NCBI GenBank assembly: GCA_021801125.1
Contig: JAJYYI010000042.1
Span: 1 to 64,000 of the forward strand
Direction: 5' to 3'
Length of the DNA stretch: 64,000 bases
DNA from: Deltaproteobacteria bacterium
GTDB taxonomy: Bacteria; Desulfobacterota; Binatia; Binatales; Binataceae
Positions 1 to 8,660 of the stretch are shown here, piece after piece. Position numbers and translations under genes: made by a program. Positions within the stretch are counted from its first letter, which is position 1, and each line of letters starts with the position of its first letter. The notes below the pieces were generated by a model. It saw only the letters and a list, made by a program, of their open reading frames with translations. It did not search any database and was not told where the DNA came from.

Positions 1-117
1 AAGTTCGGGCACTTGACCCATGACCTTAAGGCCAAGCACGCCTTCATAAAAACGGCGTGAACGCTCAAGGTTGCGGACGTTCAGTACCACGTGGCCGATG
101 CGCTCGACACGAATCAT
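1..117 (-). CDS. VOC/glyoxalase-superfamily protein, N-terminal fragment
   Basis: The gene is cut by the window start, so only the first 39 codons are visible. They read from an ATG whose complement is at 115-117. The peptide begins MIRVERIGHVVLNVRNLERS and continues with RRFYEGVLGLKV. This is the classic first beta-alpha-beta module of vicinal-oxygen-chelate proteins: a metal-ligand His at residue 9, then the S-x-x-FYxxVLGL signature. VOC proteins include glyoxalases, dioxygenases and resistance enzymes, and the substrate cannot be guessed from this fragment. Confidence 0.75.
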   Translation of the reverse strand, partial: MIRVERIGHVVLNVRNLERSRRFYEGVLGLKVMGQVPEL

Positions 118-213
118 AGTTCACCGCTCCCCCGAATCCGTAGCTCCGTTCGCTTGCCGGTCAGACTTAACGCGGTTATTGCGTTCCAGCCCGCCGTTGG
201 CTCCAGAGAGGCT

Positions 214-1245
214 TTAAACGGTCCAGAAACGACTGAGCACCGCCTGGGCCTTTTCGATCATCTCATCGGCGCGCCGGCCTCCTTCGGCACCCGGCATCGG
301 CTCGTCTGCCTCGCGTCCAAATTCTTCTAACGTGGCGCGCGCCGAGTTCGCCAAGGCCTGAAGGTCGTAGCCTCCTTCCAGTGCGGCGACTAGCTTGCCA
401 TCGCAGGTCTCCGCGGCCAGACGCTTGGCCCGCCGCGCCATCGCGGCGAACCCGGCTTCGCTCACGCGCATTTGGCCCAACGGATCGCGCGCGTGGCAGT
501 CATATCCCGCCGACACTAGTACGAACTCGGGCTCGAACCGCCGTCCGATGGGCATGAACAGCTCGTCAAAGACCCGCAAATATTCCTGGTCGTCATAGCC
601 CGCCGAGAGCGGCGCGTTAACTGTGAAGCCTGCGCCTTCGCCGGCGCCAACCTCGCCCAGCGCCCCCGTCCCCGGATAGAACGGGTACTGATGCAGCGAG
701 GCGTAGAGGACGCGCGACGAACGATAAAAGAGTTCTTGCGTGCCGTTGCCGTGATGCACATCCCAGTCGATAATCATCACGCGTTTAAGCTTGAGCGTTT
801 CAATTAAATAGGCGGCGGCTACCGCCACATTATTGAACAGGCAAAAGCCCATCGCGCGGCGCTTAAGCGCATGATGGCCTGGCGGACGGACGATCGCGAA
901 GGCGTTGTCCACCTCCCCGGCCATCACCGCGTCAACCGCCGTCAGCACTCCGCCCACAGCCAAAAGCGCCGTGGCAAAAGAACCCGGGCCGGCATAGGTG
1001 TCAGGGTCGAACTGGTAGTCGCGAAAGGCCGCCGCGCCCTCGACGAAGGCGAAGTAATCCTCGTCATGGCACAGCGTTACCTCTGCACGCGTAGCCGCCC
1101 GAGGAACTATTGAGCGCAGATTGTCTCGTTGGAACCCGCTCAGCATGTCGAGCAATATTCGCACCCGCTCAGGCCGCTCCGGATGCTCGTACGTGGCTCG
1201 ATGGTTGATATATGCGCGGTCGACAACGACCGCTGTCCTAAGCAT
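214..1245 (-). CDS. Histone deacetylase-like amidohydrolase (class II HDAC family)
   Basis: This is a 343-residue zinc amidohydrolase of the arginase/deacetylase fold. Visible active-site motifs are RPPGHHA (the tandem His charge relay), DWDVHHGNGTQ (zinc Asp and His), GYDCHARDPLG (zinc Asp) and EGGYD near the C terminus. Bacterial members deacetylate acetyl-lysine, acetylpolyamines or small-molecule amides; the substrate here is unknown. The open frame extends to 1299, but ATG 1245 (MLRTAVVVDRAY) fits the family's N terminus and has a G-rich stretch about 9 nt upstream. It is transcribed away from tatB and shares the intergenic region at 1246-1357 with it. Confidence 0.9.
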   Translation of the reverse strand: MLRTAVVVDRAYINHRATYEHPERPERVRILLDMLSGFQRDNLRSIVPRAATRAEVTLCHDEDYFAFVEGAAAFRDYQFDPDTYAGPGSFATALLAVGGVLTAVDAVMAGEVDNAFAIVRPPGHHALKRRAMGFCLFNNVAVAAAYLIETLKLKRVMIIDWDVHHGNGTQELFYRSSRVLYASLHQYPFYPGTGALGEVGAGEGAGFTVNAPLSAGYDDQEYLRVFDELFMPIGRRFEPEFVLVSAGYDCHARDPLGQMRVSEAGFAAMARRAKRLAAETCDGKLVAALEGGYDLQALANSARATLEEFGREADEPMPGAEGGRRADEMIEKAQAVLSRFWTV

Positions 1246-1357
1246 GGTTTGACACCCCCGAGTTGAGCTAGGATGATCAGTGCGTACCACACCGCTCAAC
1301 GTGTGCTAAGCTAAGCGCTCAAATTAATTAGTTTACGCCTTTTTTGGCCGGACGCCT

Positions 1358-2086
1358 ACGTTCGACGTTTTTGAAATAGTTTTGATTCTGGTGGTTGCGC
1401 TGGTCGTTTTGGGACCGGAGCAGATGCCGGTGGTCGCGCGCGCAGTAATTAAAATCATTCGCGAATTGCGCGCGGCGGCAAACGACACCATAAGCGAGAT
1501 CAGACAATCACTCGAAGAACTCCCTCCGGAGCGCGAGCAATGGGTTCCTCCGTCTCATGATGAGGGTCACGCGGGGATCGAAGCTCAGCCGAACGCGGAT
1601 GATCCTGCGCACTCCGCGGACACCGCAGCGTCGACCCACCAAAGAGGCCCCGAACCGGATCAGAGCCCCTTGCACCTCGACGGGTCGGTGACCTATCGGT
1701 CGTTCGAGGGTCGTCAAGAGTTGGGGAATTCGCCGGCGGCCGAGAACCCCCGGGAGCACGAGCAGGAATGGGAAACCGAAGAGGTTGCGAAGCCGCAGCA
1801 AGCGACTCCGGTTGGCGACTCGCCTCAGGTGTCCGCCGGTGCCGAAGACCACACCAGTGTCGCGCCGACAAGCGCCGACCAGGAGCACCAGACCTCCGAG
1901 AGCCCAACACCAGCGCAAAGCGCGGGTGTTCCTAATGGCGATACACCGGCGCAAGGCAACTCCTCCGGTTTAGCGCAAGCCTTGCCCGAGGGGCCCGCGC
2001 AGGCGCGTGAGGAAACTACTTCGCCAGGCGTCGACGAGCCTGCGCGCGTTTCCGGCAAATCTCCGCTACAGTCCACGCAATCGTGA
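1358..2086 (+). CDS. tatB: TatB-like Sec-independent translocase subunit, start codon unclear
   Basis: The frame encodes a single N-terminal membrane helix (FDVFEIVLILVV, then ALVVLGPEQMPVVAR) followed by an amphipathic helix and a roughly 180-residue Glu/Pro/Gln/Ser-rich tail. That is TatB architecture, and tatC follows with a GTGA overlap (2083-2086), as in tat operons. TatB works with TatC as the twin-arginine substrate receptor. The start is odd. The frame is open from 1328, but no ATG, GTG or TTG occurs before TTG 1382, which would remove the conserved FDxFE segment at the periplasmic end of the helix. ACG at 1358 directly precedes TTC-GAC-GTT, where family members have Met-Phe-Asp. I annotate from 1358; the conservative alternative is 1382. 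Confidence 0.8.
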   Translation, partial: TFDVFEIVLILVVALVVLGPEQMPVVARAVIKIIRELRAAANDTISEIRQSLEELPPEREQWVPPSHDEGHAGIEAQPNADDPAHSADTAASTHQRGPEPDQSPLHLDGSVTYRSFEGRQELGNSPAAENPREHEQEWETEEVAKPQQATPVGDSPQVSAGAEDHTSVAPTSADQEHQTSESPTPAQSAGVPNGDTPAQGNSSGLAQALPEGPAQAREETTSPGVDEPARVSGKSPLQSTQS

Positions 2087-2889
2087 GCGCTGTTCTGACG
2101 GACGAGCGAATGGCGCAAGATGACGCGGCGCGCATGCCGCTGCTCGCGCATCTCAAGGAGCTTCGCACGCGCCTTATCCGCGCGATAATCGCGGTGGCCG
2201 TGGCGTTTGTTGTCGCGTACGCGTTCGCCAATCGGTTGTTTCAGATGCTCACTTGGCCGATTCGCGAGGTTTCGCACAACCACGTTTTGCTAATCGGCAC
2301 CGGTGTCGGCGAAGCATTTTTCACCAAGATAAAGGTCGCGCTTATAGCCTCGCTCTTTCTCGCCAGTCCCGTGATCCTGTGGCAGATCTGGAAATTCGTC
2401 GCCCCCGGTCTCTATCAAGCAGAGCGGCGCGCGGCCAAGCCGTTCGTGCTTTTCGCCACGCTTTTCTTTTGCCTTGGCGGCTATTTCTGCTGGGCGGTAG
2501 TGCTGCGGGTCGGCTACGCCTTTTTTCTCGCCGAATACGCCAGCATTGGGGCAACCCCGACGATTCGGGTGAGCGAGTACATCAGCTTTTCAGCGAAACT
2601 CATGCTCGCCTTCGCGCTCACCTTCGAGATGCCGATCTTTGCGTTCTTTCTCACCAGGGTGAGAATCATCGATTACCGCATGATGCTCAAGCAGTTCCGC
2701 TACGCGGTACTGATAATCTTCGTCGTCGCGGCGGCTCTAACCCCGCCCGATATGATCTCGCAATTTCTGTTGGCCATTCCCCTGCTGTTGCTTTACGCCC
2801 TCAGCATCGCCGTTTCGTACGCCTTTCGCCTTCCTCCGCCATCGGACGGCGAGGAAGCAGAGGTTCCCAAGCAGCTTAGCGACGCCTGA
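2083..2889 (+). CDS. tatC: Twin-arginine translocase subunit TatC
   Basis: This 268-residue polytopic membrane protein has about six hydrophobic segments and the TatC N-terminal signature: MPLLAHLKELRTRLI, with the conserved Glu of the HLxELR motif that contacts the RR signal. Other family blocks are FxxxKV (FFTKIKVALIAS) and FVAPGLYQAERR. It forms the receptor for folded Tat substrates in the inner membrane. Starts are GTG 2083, overlapping the tatB stop (GTGA), or ATG 2110. Candidate substrates in this window include the SRRALLK-bearing Rieske protein at 41118. Confidence 0.95.
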   Translation: MSAVLTDERMAQDDAARMPLLAHLKELRTRLIRAIIAVAVAFVVAYAFANRLFQMLTWPIREVSHNHVLLIGTGVGEAFFTKIKVALIASLFLASPVILWQIWKFVAPGLYQAERRAAKPFVLFATLFFCLGGYFCWAVVLRVGYAFFLAEYASIGATPTIRVSEYISFSAKLMLAFALTFEMPIFAFFLTRVRIIDYRMMLKQFRYAVLIIFVVAAALTPPDMISQFLLAIPLLLLYALSIAVSYAFRLPPPSDGEEAEVPKQLSDA

Positions 2890-2911
2890 TTCTCGCTTAG
2901 CGCTCGATCGG

Positions 2912-3172
2912 TTACTCGGCGAGCACGAACTCAACTGAGATTACCGGTGAAAGCGAATGCAGCAAGGCTGCCACGTCGTCTTTGCTCTCGGGTGAAAAGT
3001 AAAGCTTGAGCAACTCGTTGGCCGGGTCTTCGGTGCGCAGCGTGGCTAGGTTATCGTAGCTCTCCACGATCGCCTTAAAGAGCGCCATCTGCGCCGCCGG
3101 AACGTGGATTACCCATGCCACCCATTGAGGACGGTGCGGCGGCACAATGACGCGGTTATTCCTCTCGTTCAT
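2912..3172 (-). CDS. DUF4911-like small protein
   Basis: An 86-residue acidic protein convergent with tatC. The segment from QMALFKAIVESYDNLATLR through the charged C-terminal half (LLKLYFSPESKDDVAALLHS) resembles DUF4911 proteins, small alpha/beta proteins common in deltaproteobacteria, which match at the ESYxxLATLRT block. It has no signal peptide or membrane segment. Function is unknown and the family assignment is by memory of the pattern only. Confidence 0.6.
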   Translation of the reverse strand: MNERNNRVIVPPHRPQWVAWVIHVPAAQMALFKAIVESYDNLATLRTEDPANELLKLYFSPESKDDVAALLHSLSPVISVEFVLAE

Positions 3173-3333
3173 CCTTATGCTGCGCCGTAGCCGTCCTCAA
3201 TTTTGGTGTCGCAGTGGCCATGGCTGGGGCCGCCTATGCCAAAGGGCGAGACGCAAACGCTTCGGCGGCGACAAGTTTGGCCGAATGAGGCATCCGTGAA
3301 GGTCGAGTTGCGACGGCAGTCTAGGACAGGCCC

Positions 3334-3687
3334 TTAGTGGTGCGCGGCGGTGCGCCGGCCGCGAGGTCGCGTCGGTGCGGACTTGGCAACGGATTGGTTC
3401 AGCAGGCGATCGAGCTTCAGATTCAGATTCACGACATGGGCGGTGAGGCGCTCCACTCGTTCGCGCAACTCGCGCAAGTCGCGCTTGGACGGCAGATTGG
3501 CCAGATCGAGCAACAGTTCGAAGTTGCGGTCGAGCATCCCCTTGTTTTCTTTGAGCCGCTCGCCGGCGCGTTCGAAGCCGCGGCGCAAGCCGCGGTTGGT
3601 TTTGAACTCGTCGAAAACCGTTGACAGCGCGTCCTCGCTCAGCCGTCGCAGGCGCGAAACCAGTGTATCTGTGTCGCGGCGTGCCAT
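3334..3687 (-). CDS. Phasin-like coiled-coil small protein, hypothetical
   Basis: A 117-residue protein that is almost entirely charged helix (SRLRRLSEDALSTVFDEF, LPSKRDLRELRERVERLTAH) with heptad-like spacing, ending in a basic RPRGRRTAAHH tail. The LPSKRD segment followed by a paired helix is seen in short phasin/PhaF-like and poly(hydroxyalkanoate)-associated proteins, but no polyester gene is nearby. Start is ATG 3687. Treat the function as unknown. Confidence 0.55.
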   Translation of the reverse strand: MARRDTDTLVSRLRRLSEDALSTVFDEFKTNRGLRRGFERAGERLKENKGMLDRNFELLLDLANLPSKRDLRELRERVERLTAHVVNLNLKLDRLLNQSVAKSAPTRPRGRRTAAHH

Positions 3688-3754
3688 TAGTCGCAGGATT
3701 CTACTACACTTTTAGTTGACAGGCATACAGGCGACCTAAGGGACGGCTCTCCAG

Positions 3755-4054
3755 ATGACGACACTAGCGCGAATCGTTAGCGTGACCTCAGGCTTTGTTC
3801 TCTTCGGCTTTCAAGGCCCGGACTCAGAGCTATTGATGACGTCGCTGGTGATTGACCTGACGCTCGCCTGTTTGACAGCGAGCTTGGCTGCCAAGCGCGG
3901 CCATTCCCGGCGTGTGTGGTTCGCTATAGGCCTGCTCGGCGGTCTCTGGGTGTTCTGCGGGGCGCTAATTCTGCTTCGCTCGCAGAGCAGCACGCCGCTA
4001 AAGGGCGGCTCGTCGACGTCGAAATCTTCGCCGGCGCCGCCGCACGCCGCCTAG
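3755..4054 (+). CDS. Small two-helix membrane protein, hypothetical
   Basis: A 99-residue protein with two hydrophobic stretches (about residues 28-45 and 55-73, the latter WFAIGLLGGLWVFCGALILL) and a Ser/Pro-rich tail. I do not recognise a family. ATG 3755 lies in a short gap after the divergent coiled-coil gene and is preceded by no strong ribosome-binding site. A real but lineage-specific membrane protein is likely; a spurious frame is possible. Confidence 0.5.
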   Translation: MTTLARIVSVTSGFVLFGFQGPDSELLMTSLVIDLTLACLTASLAAKRGHSRRVWFAIGLLGGLWVFCGALILLRSQSSTPLKGGSSTSKSSPAPPHAA

Positions 4055-4066
4055 AAGGACCGGGCG

Positions 4067-4119
4067 GCGTCTTGTCAGGCGCGTGATTAACCACGCGATA
4101 AGCGGCCGGCGCAAGACGC
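4067..4119. terminator. Nested inverted repeats in a convergent gap
   Basis: An outer 8-bp stem (GCGTCTTG at 4067-4074 with CAAGACGC at 4112-4119) encloses a perfect 6-bp stem with a six-base loop (CGCGTG 4080-4085, CACGCG 4092-4097). It lies between the convergent genes ending at 4054 (plus) and 4242 (minus), where a bidirectional terminator is expected. There is no U-run, so this is structure-based inference only. Confidence 0.35.
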
Positions 4120-4241
4120 GAAGGCTGACCGTAAGGCTCGGTGGTGTCAACGCAAGGCGCGATCGCTTGGTTTGATCAGGCGTGTCGTTTCCTTCCGCTC
4201 AAGCTCGTTGGCTTGTCGCGGGCTGCGCCGCCTGCTTTGCT

Positions 4242-4658
4242 CTAGCCGATTCGACCCAGGACGATCCCCAAGATCAAGCTCGTCAAGACGTAAGCCGTGA
4301 ACAAAACATAGACGAAATCGCCCTCGCGAAGAAAGAGAAGAAAGCAGAATAGAACGCGTGCCAGCGGGACCAGCGTCAGCACCATCAGGCCGATTGTCAT
4401 AACCGCGTCCGGATCCCCTTGCAGGGCATGGTGCACGATGATCGGAAAAGAGGTCGGCTGATGCGTGAGGCCGTGTTGCGCGTTCTCGAAGGTCTTCACG
4501 TAATGCTGCGATGGGCCGGTGATCGCGAGAACAAGGCCGGTAGCCAGCAGGATTACCGAGGCCACGAGGATGGAACGCAACAGAAGCGGCGTCCAGAGGC
4601 GAAGAATGCGCTCTTCCTGGTCGTTTGTTCCACGGTCAACCATCTCTGCAAATCCCAT
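4242..4658 (-). CDS. DUF1634 membrane protein, TauE/SafE partner
   Basis: A 138-residue protein with three predicted membrane helices (LLLRSILVASVILLATGLVL; AVMTIGLMVLTLVPLARVLF; FVYVLFTAYVLTSLILGIV). The short second loop with LTLVPLARV is typical of DUF1634. Such proteins are nearly always encoded next to TauE/SafE permeases and are presumed accessory subunits. Its ATG (4658-4656) shares one base with the TAA of the upstream permease gene (TAATG), so the two are translationally coupled. This fixes the start over the longer frame reaching 4736. Confidence 0.8.
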   Translation of the reverse strand: MGFAEMVDRGTNDQEERILRLWTPLLLRSILVASVILLATGLVLAITGPSQHYVKTFENAQHGLTHQPTSFPIIVHHALQGDPDAVMTIGLMVLTLVPLARVLFCFLLFLREGDFVYVLFTAYVLTSLILGIVLGRIG

Positions 4659-5497
4659 TAAATCCGGGACAACGCACGCCATCCCATTTCTGCTGCGATC
4701 AGTACCTGAAGCAGGATAAAGGTAAGGCGCAGCCATTTAACATTGATAAAAACCAGCATCCTGCTCCCCACGAGCGCGCCGGCGGTTACACCCAGGGCGA
4801 CGGGCGCGGCTATCGCCGTCGGAACATCACCGCGCGCCAAGAAGACCAGTGCTCCAGCCCCAGCGGTCACTCCGATCATGAAATTACTGGTTGCGCTCGA
4901 CACCTTGAGCGGCAGATGCATCACCGAGTCCATCGCAATGACCTTGAGCGCTCCTGAACCGATGCCGAGCAAGCCTGAGGTGATCCCCGCCAGCAGCATC
5001 ACCAGCGCGCCACCCGGTACGTTCTCGACCCCATACGAAATCGGCTTGCTTGAAGGGTTTGACAACGAGGCCGGGTAAACACCGGAGAGTCTCAGCCGAG
5101 TCGCGAGCCGGTCGCTCTGCGCCAGGATGCCTTCCCCTTTCTTGCGCGATGAAAAATAGGCCGACTGGAGCATCGTCAGGGAAAACAATAACTCCAACGC
5201 CCACGGGGGCACGTGGCCGGCCAAAAAAGCCCCGGCCACCGCGCCGGTCACGGTGGCGCACTCCAACACCATCGCGACCCGCAGGTTGGTCCAGCCGTCG
5301 CGTACAAAGGCCACGCTGGCGCCAGCGCTGGTTGCGACCACTGACATGAGGCTTGCTCCCACGGCGACATACATCGGCACGTGGGCGAGGATCACCAAAG
5401 CCGGGACGATAAACACCCCCCCACCCAGTCCCGAAAGAGCTCCGATGAACCCGGAGCCTAGGGCCAGCGCAAAAAGTCCGCCGAGAACTTCCAGCAT
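4658..5497 (-). CDS. TauE/SafE family sulfite/organosulfonate exporter
   Basis: A 279-residue permease with two repeated halves of about four helices. Each half carries the glycine-rich TauE signature (GALSGLGGGVFIVPALV near the N terminus, GITSGLLGIGSGALKV in the second half). Family members move sulfite, sulfoacetate, taurine-derived sulfonates or other anions across the inner membrane; the substrate here is unknown. It is followed without a gap by the DUF1634 subunit. An internal hydrophilic segment of about 25 residues separates the halves. Confidence 0.88.
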   Translation of the reverse strand: MLEVLGGLFALALGSGFIGALSGLGGGVFIVPALVILAHVPMYVAVGASLMSVVATSAGASVAFVRDGWTNLRVAMVLECATVTGAVAGAFLAGHVPPWALELLFSLTMLQSAYFSSRKKGEGILAQSDRLATRLRLSGVYPASLSNPSSKPISYGVENVPGGALVMLLAGITSGLLGIGSGALKVIAMDSVMHLPLKVSSATSNFMIGVTAGAGALVFLARGDVPTAIAAPVALGVTAGALVGSRMLVFINVKWLRLTFILLQVLIAAEMGWRALSRI

Positions 5498-6089
5498 CTT
5501 GATTCCTAAGCCGAAAGGCCGAGAAGTAGTTTAACCCTTCCTTACGACGCTTGCATGTCGATGGCGCGCGACTGCCGCATTCTAGGGCAGGTGCGGGCCG
5601 GCACGCGCTCGTCATTGCCTACGTTCTGTATGACGACCGGGAGGCGAGAACCTGTCAACCATGCCGGCTAAAACCGCCGCGTTCAATTAAATGGTTAATC
5701 CGCGACAATCGGCTTTGAAGGGAGCGCGCGCCCGGCCCTCGTTCAGCCCATGGGTCGGTGCCTCAGATTCGGGCCGGTTCTCGAAAAACCGCGGCTTGAG
5801 CGCCAAGCCTGCGCTCGCCTGTCCCGATTCGCCGCTCGTGACAGGCTTGCCGTCCGTAGCTTAGCGGGGCCGCGCAGGGCCCTGTTCACGTGATCGTAGG
5901 CTTCGATATAATCGCCGGCGTAATAAGATACCATATGAATCCGATAGCGCTGAACCACAAGCCAACTCGAGCGCCGTGCTGATGTGCCAAGGTTGAAGTT
6001 ACCATCGGCAACTCCGATCGCCGCAACAGAAAAATCCCTCGGACCGACAGCAGACCTGGAAGGTCGGTGCTCGCTCCGCTGATGGCCCC
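5498..6089. other. 592-bp intergenic region, no gene recognised
   Basis: This lies between the TauE promoter side and the glycosyltransferase. Short open frames exist on both strands, but none has a start with a ribosome-binding site or a recognisable domain. The minus-strand stretch near 5940-5880 reads like protein for about 30 residues (SYYAGDYIEAYDHVNRALR) and may be a gene remnant. No tRNA or repeat was seen. Confidence 0.5.
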
Positions 6090-7265
6090 GTGAAGCCGCT
6101 TCGCGTCGCGGTTGTATGCGACTTCCTGGAAGAGCGCTGGCCCAGTATGGAGCTGGTCGCGCAGAAGCTGTTCGACGGGCTTGCGTCCAACAACGCTTCG
6201 GCTGACATTCAACCCAAGCTCATTCGGCCGCGGTTCGTGCGAACGGCGACGCGAATTCCCCACATCAACACGCGAAAGGCTCTGTTCAACGCCGACCGTC
6301 TTCTCAACCGCTTCGTTAACTATCCGGCGTTCTTGCGACGGATTCGCGACAATTTCGACGTCTTTCATATCATTGACCACAGCTACAGCCATCTTGTTCA
6401 CCAGCTCCCCAGCCATCGCACAGTGGTAGCGTGCCACGACCTTGACACGTTCAGGTGTCTGCTCGCCCCCGACCTCGAACCTAGGTCCGTCGCCTTCAAG
6501 GCTATGACCCGGCGGATTTTGCGCGGTCTTCAACGCGCTGCGGTCGTGACCTGTGACAGCTGCGCGACGCGCGATCAAATCCTCGCTCACAAGGTAGTGC
6601 CGGCCGATCGCCTGGTTGTGATGCCCAACGGAGTGGACGGCGCTTGCTCGCCCGACCCCGACCGGTTCAGCGACCAGCGCATTGCGCGGTTGCTAGGGAA
6701 TCCATCGGCGGACGCGGTGGAGTTGCTCCACGTAGGGACAACCATCGCGCGAAAGAGGATCGATTTGTTGTTGCGGATTTTCGCCGAGGTGCGCAAACTG
6801 GTTCCTTCGGCGCGCCTGCTGCGCGTGGGCGGCGAGTTTACAACGGCACAGCGCGAGCTTGCGAGGGATCTGCAAATCGAAGATTCCGTCGTGGTGATGC
6901 CATACTTGGAACGAAGCGACCTCGCCGCAGTGTACCGGCGCGCCACTATGCTGCTGTTGCCATCAGAGGGCGAGGGCTTCGGTTTGCCGGTGGTTGAGGC
7001 GATGACGTGCGGAACACCGGTAGTCGCGAGCGACATCCCCGCGTTACGCGAGGTGGGCGGCGCCGTGGCTGAGTACTGCCCCGTCGGCGATGTCGCTAGC
7101 TGGACCAAAACTATCCTCGCTCTTTTCGAGGAAAGACGCGCGCAACCGCAGCGATGGGCGACGCGGCGGGATGAAGGTCTTCGTTGGGCCGCCCGCTTCA
7201 GTTGGGACGCGTACGCGTCCCAGAGCATCTCAATCTATCGTCAACTGGCCGCATCCGCGGCGTGA
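6090..7265 (+). CDS. Glycosyltransferase family 4 (GT-B fold)
   Basis: A 391-residue GT-B enzyme. The N-terminal Rossmann domain starts at VAVVCDFLEERWPSMELVA and includes DVFHIIDHSYSHLVHQLP. The C-terminal donor-binding domain has VELLHVGTTIARKRIDLLL and the GT4 E-x7-E motif in EGFGLPVVEAMTCGTPVVAS. It probably transfers a sugar from a nucleotide donor to a cell-surface glycan or lipid. Start is GTG 6090 (GTG-AAG-CCG), with no strong ribosome-binding site. It stands alone, with no other polysaccharide gene near. Confidence 0.88.
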   Translation: MKPLRVAVVCDFLEERWPSMELVAQKLFDGLASNNASADIQPKLIRPRFVRTATRIPHINTRKALFNADRLLNRFVNYPAFLRRIRDNFDVFHIIDHSYSHLVHQLPSHRTVVACHDLDTFRCLLAPDLEPRSVAFKAMTRRILRGLQRAAVVTCDSCATRDQILAHKVVPADRLVVMPNGVDGACSPDPDRFSDQRIARLLGNPSADAVELLHVGTTIARKRIDLLLRIFAEVRKLVPSARLLRVGGEFTTAQRELARDLQIEDSVVVMPYLERSDLAAVYRRATMLLLPSEGEGFGLPVVEAMTCGTPVVASDIPALREVGGAVAEYCPVGDVASWTKTILALFEERRAQPQRWATRRDEGLRWAARFSWDAYASQSISIYRQLAASAA

Positions 7266-7466
7266 CAGGCCTGAGTCCTGCCGCGTCATCGCGGCGTGCA
7301 GAAGCGAAGGCTCTCACTTCGGTCCTCGCCGCAGCGAGTTCAAGGAGACCCGCCTGGAGGGCGGCTACGGGCGAGGAGATAGCGGCCGTCGCCGAGCTCG
7401 TGAGCGACCAAGGGCCCGATCCGCGGCAGGTTGCCGCGTGGCCCTCATCTCCACGTGGCGACGACG

Positions 7467-7769
7467 CTAGTTGAACCCTCCGATGGCCAATTGGCGCATG
7501 GTGGGAATCAAGAACGACTGCATGAAATAAATCGCGAAAATCACGACCATCGGCGAGAAGTCAATCCCCCCGAACATCACGGGCATGTGCGTACGTACCC
7601 AGTCGAACACCGGCTCAGTAAGCGAGTATATCGCGCGGACGATGGGATTGTACGGGTTCGGCTCGATCCAGCTCATGATGGCCGCGATGATTACGACCCA
7701 GAAGTAAAGCTGCAAAAGCATCTGCAGCATCTGCGTGATAGTGATTACGAAATTTGCCCAGATAACCAC
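7467..7769 (-). CDS. yggT: YggT family membrane protein
   Basis: A 100-residue protein with two hydrophobic helices around the family signature SWIEPNPYNPIVRAIYSLTE (usual form S-W-x-P-x-x-x-x-P-x-x-x-x-I-x-x-l-T-e-P). YggT proteins are linked to cell division, osmotic stress or membrane homeostasis, and habitually follow proC and yggS, as here (12-bp gap after proC). Start is ATG 7769. Confidence 0.9.
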   Translation of the reverse strand: MVIWANFVITITQMLQMLLQLYFWVVIIAAIMSWIEPNPYNPIVRAIYSLTEPVFDWVRTHMPVMFGGIDFSPMVVIFAIYFMQSFLIPTMRQLAIGGFN

Positions 7770-7781
7770 GACAAGCTCAGT

Positions 7782-8660
7782 CTACCTGATCCTGCCAAGT
7801 TCACGCGACCTCGCCGCCGCGGCTCGAACCGCGCCGGCAACGACCGTGGTAAAACCCTGCTGCGAAAACGCGCTCAACGCGGCCTCGGTGGTGCCGCCAG
7901 GCGAGGCGACCATCCGAATCAGCTCGTCCGGGCCGAGCCCCGACTCTCGCATCATCGCGACCGCCCCGAGGAGCGTTTGCAGCGTCATCTTAAGCGCAAG
8001 CCGCGGTTCGATTCCTTCGCTCGCCGCGGCGTCGGCTAACGCCTTAGCGAATAGGTAAACGTACGCGGGGCCACTGCCGGAAAGAGCCGTGACACCATCC
8101 AGCGCCGCTTCGTCTTTTATCGCCACGGCTTCGCCGACTGCACCGAAGATCTTTAGCGTCAGCGCCTCGTCGGCGGTGCTGGCGCGCGCTCCGCGCACCA
8201 CGGCCGCCATCCCGCGCCCGACCATCGCCGGGGCGTTCGGCATGACGCGTACGACCCGTGCCAATGAGCCTAATTGCCCCTCTAAGTGATTGAGTGTGAT
8301 GCCGGCGGCGATCGAAATGAAAAGCCGGCCGGCTTTGGGTTTGCTTTTGGCGCTGCTGCGCGCCGAAACTGATCGACCAGCCTGCGCTTGAGAGGTTTGT
8401 TCGAGCGCGCGCTTCGCATCTTCAAGCACGGTGTCGATTATCTGAGGTTTTACCGCGACCACGATCGCCGGAGCGTTGACGATAACCTCCGGGTTTTTAG
8501 TCGTCGTCTCGATGCCCAGCGTGCGCGCCAGTTTTTGCCGGCGCTTGGGCTCGGGGTCGGCGGCGATGATTTCGGTTGCCTTGAAGACCTTCTTTTCGAG
8601 CAGGCCGCGGATCAACGCCTCGCCCATATTGCCTGCGCCTATGAATCCAAGTTTCTTCAT
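7782..8660 (-). CDS. proC: Pyrroline-5-carboxylate reductase
   Basis: It catalyses the last step of proline synthesis, NAD(P)H reduction of 1-pyrroline-5-carboxylate. The 292-residue protein starts MKKLGFIGAGNMGEALIRG (Rossmann GxGxMG). The C-terminal domain carries the ProC signature ALSGSGPAYVYLFAKALADA and PGGTTEAAL. It is about 20 residues longer than usual because of a Ser/Ala/Lys-rich insertion (QAQAGRSVSARSSAKSKPKA) between two strands of the Rossmann domain. The ATG overlaps the yggS stop (ATGA, 8657-8660). Confidence 0.95.
   Translation of the reverse strand: MKKLGFIGAGNMGEALIRGLLEKKVFKATEIIAADPEPKRRQKLARTLGIETTTKNPEVIVNAPAIVVAVKPQIIDTVLEDAKRALEQTSQAQAGRSVSARSSAKSKPKAGRLFISIAAGITLNHLEGQLGSLARVVRVMPNAPAMVGRGMAAVVRGARASTADEALTLKIFGAVGEAVAIKDEAALDGVTALSGSGPAYVYLFAKALADAAASEGIEPRLALKMTLQTLLGAVAMMRESGLGPDELIRMVASPGGTTEAALSAFSQQGFTTVVAGAVRAAAARSRELGRIR

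Noticed and set aside
5743-5958. Minus-strand 71-codon frame beginning MVQRYRIHMVSYYAGDY
   Set aside because: Only the first third looks protein-like, the rest is Arg-rich, and no ribosome-binding site is present.
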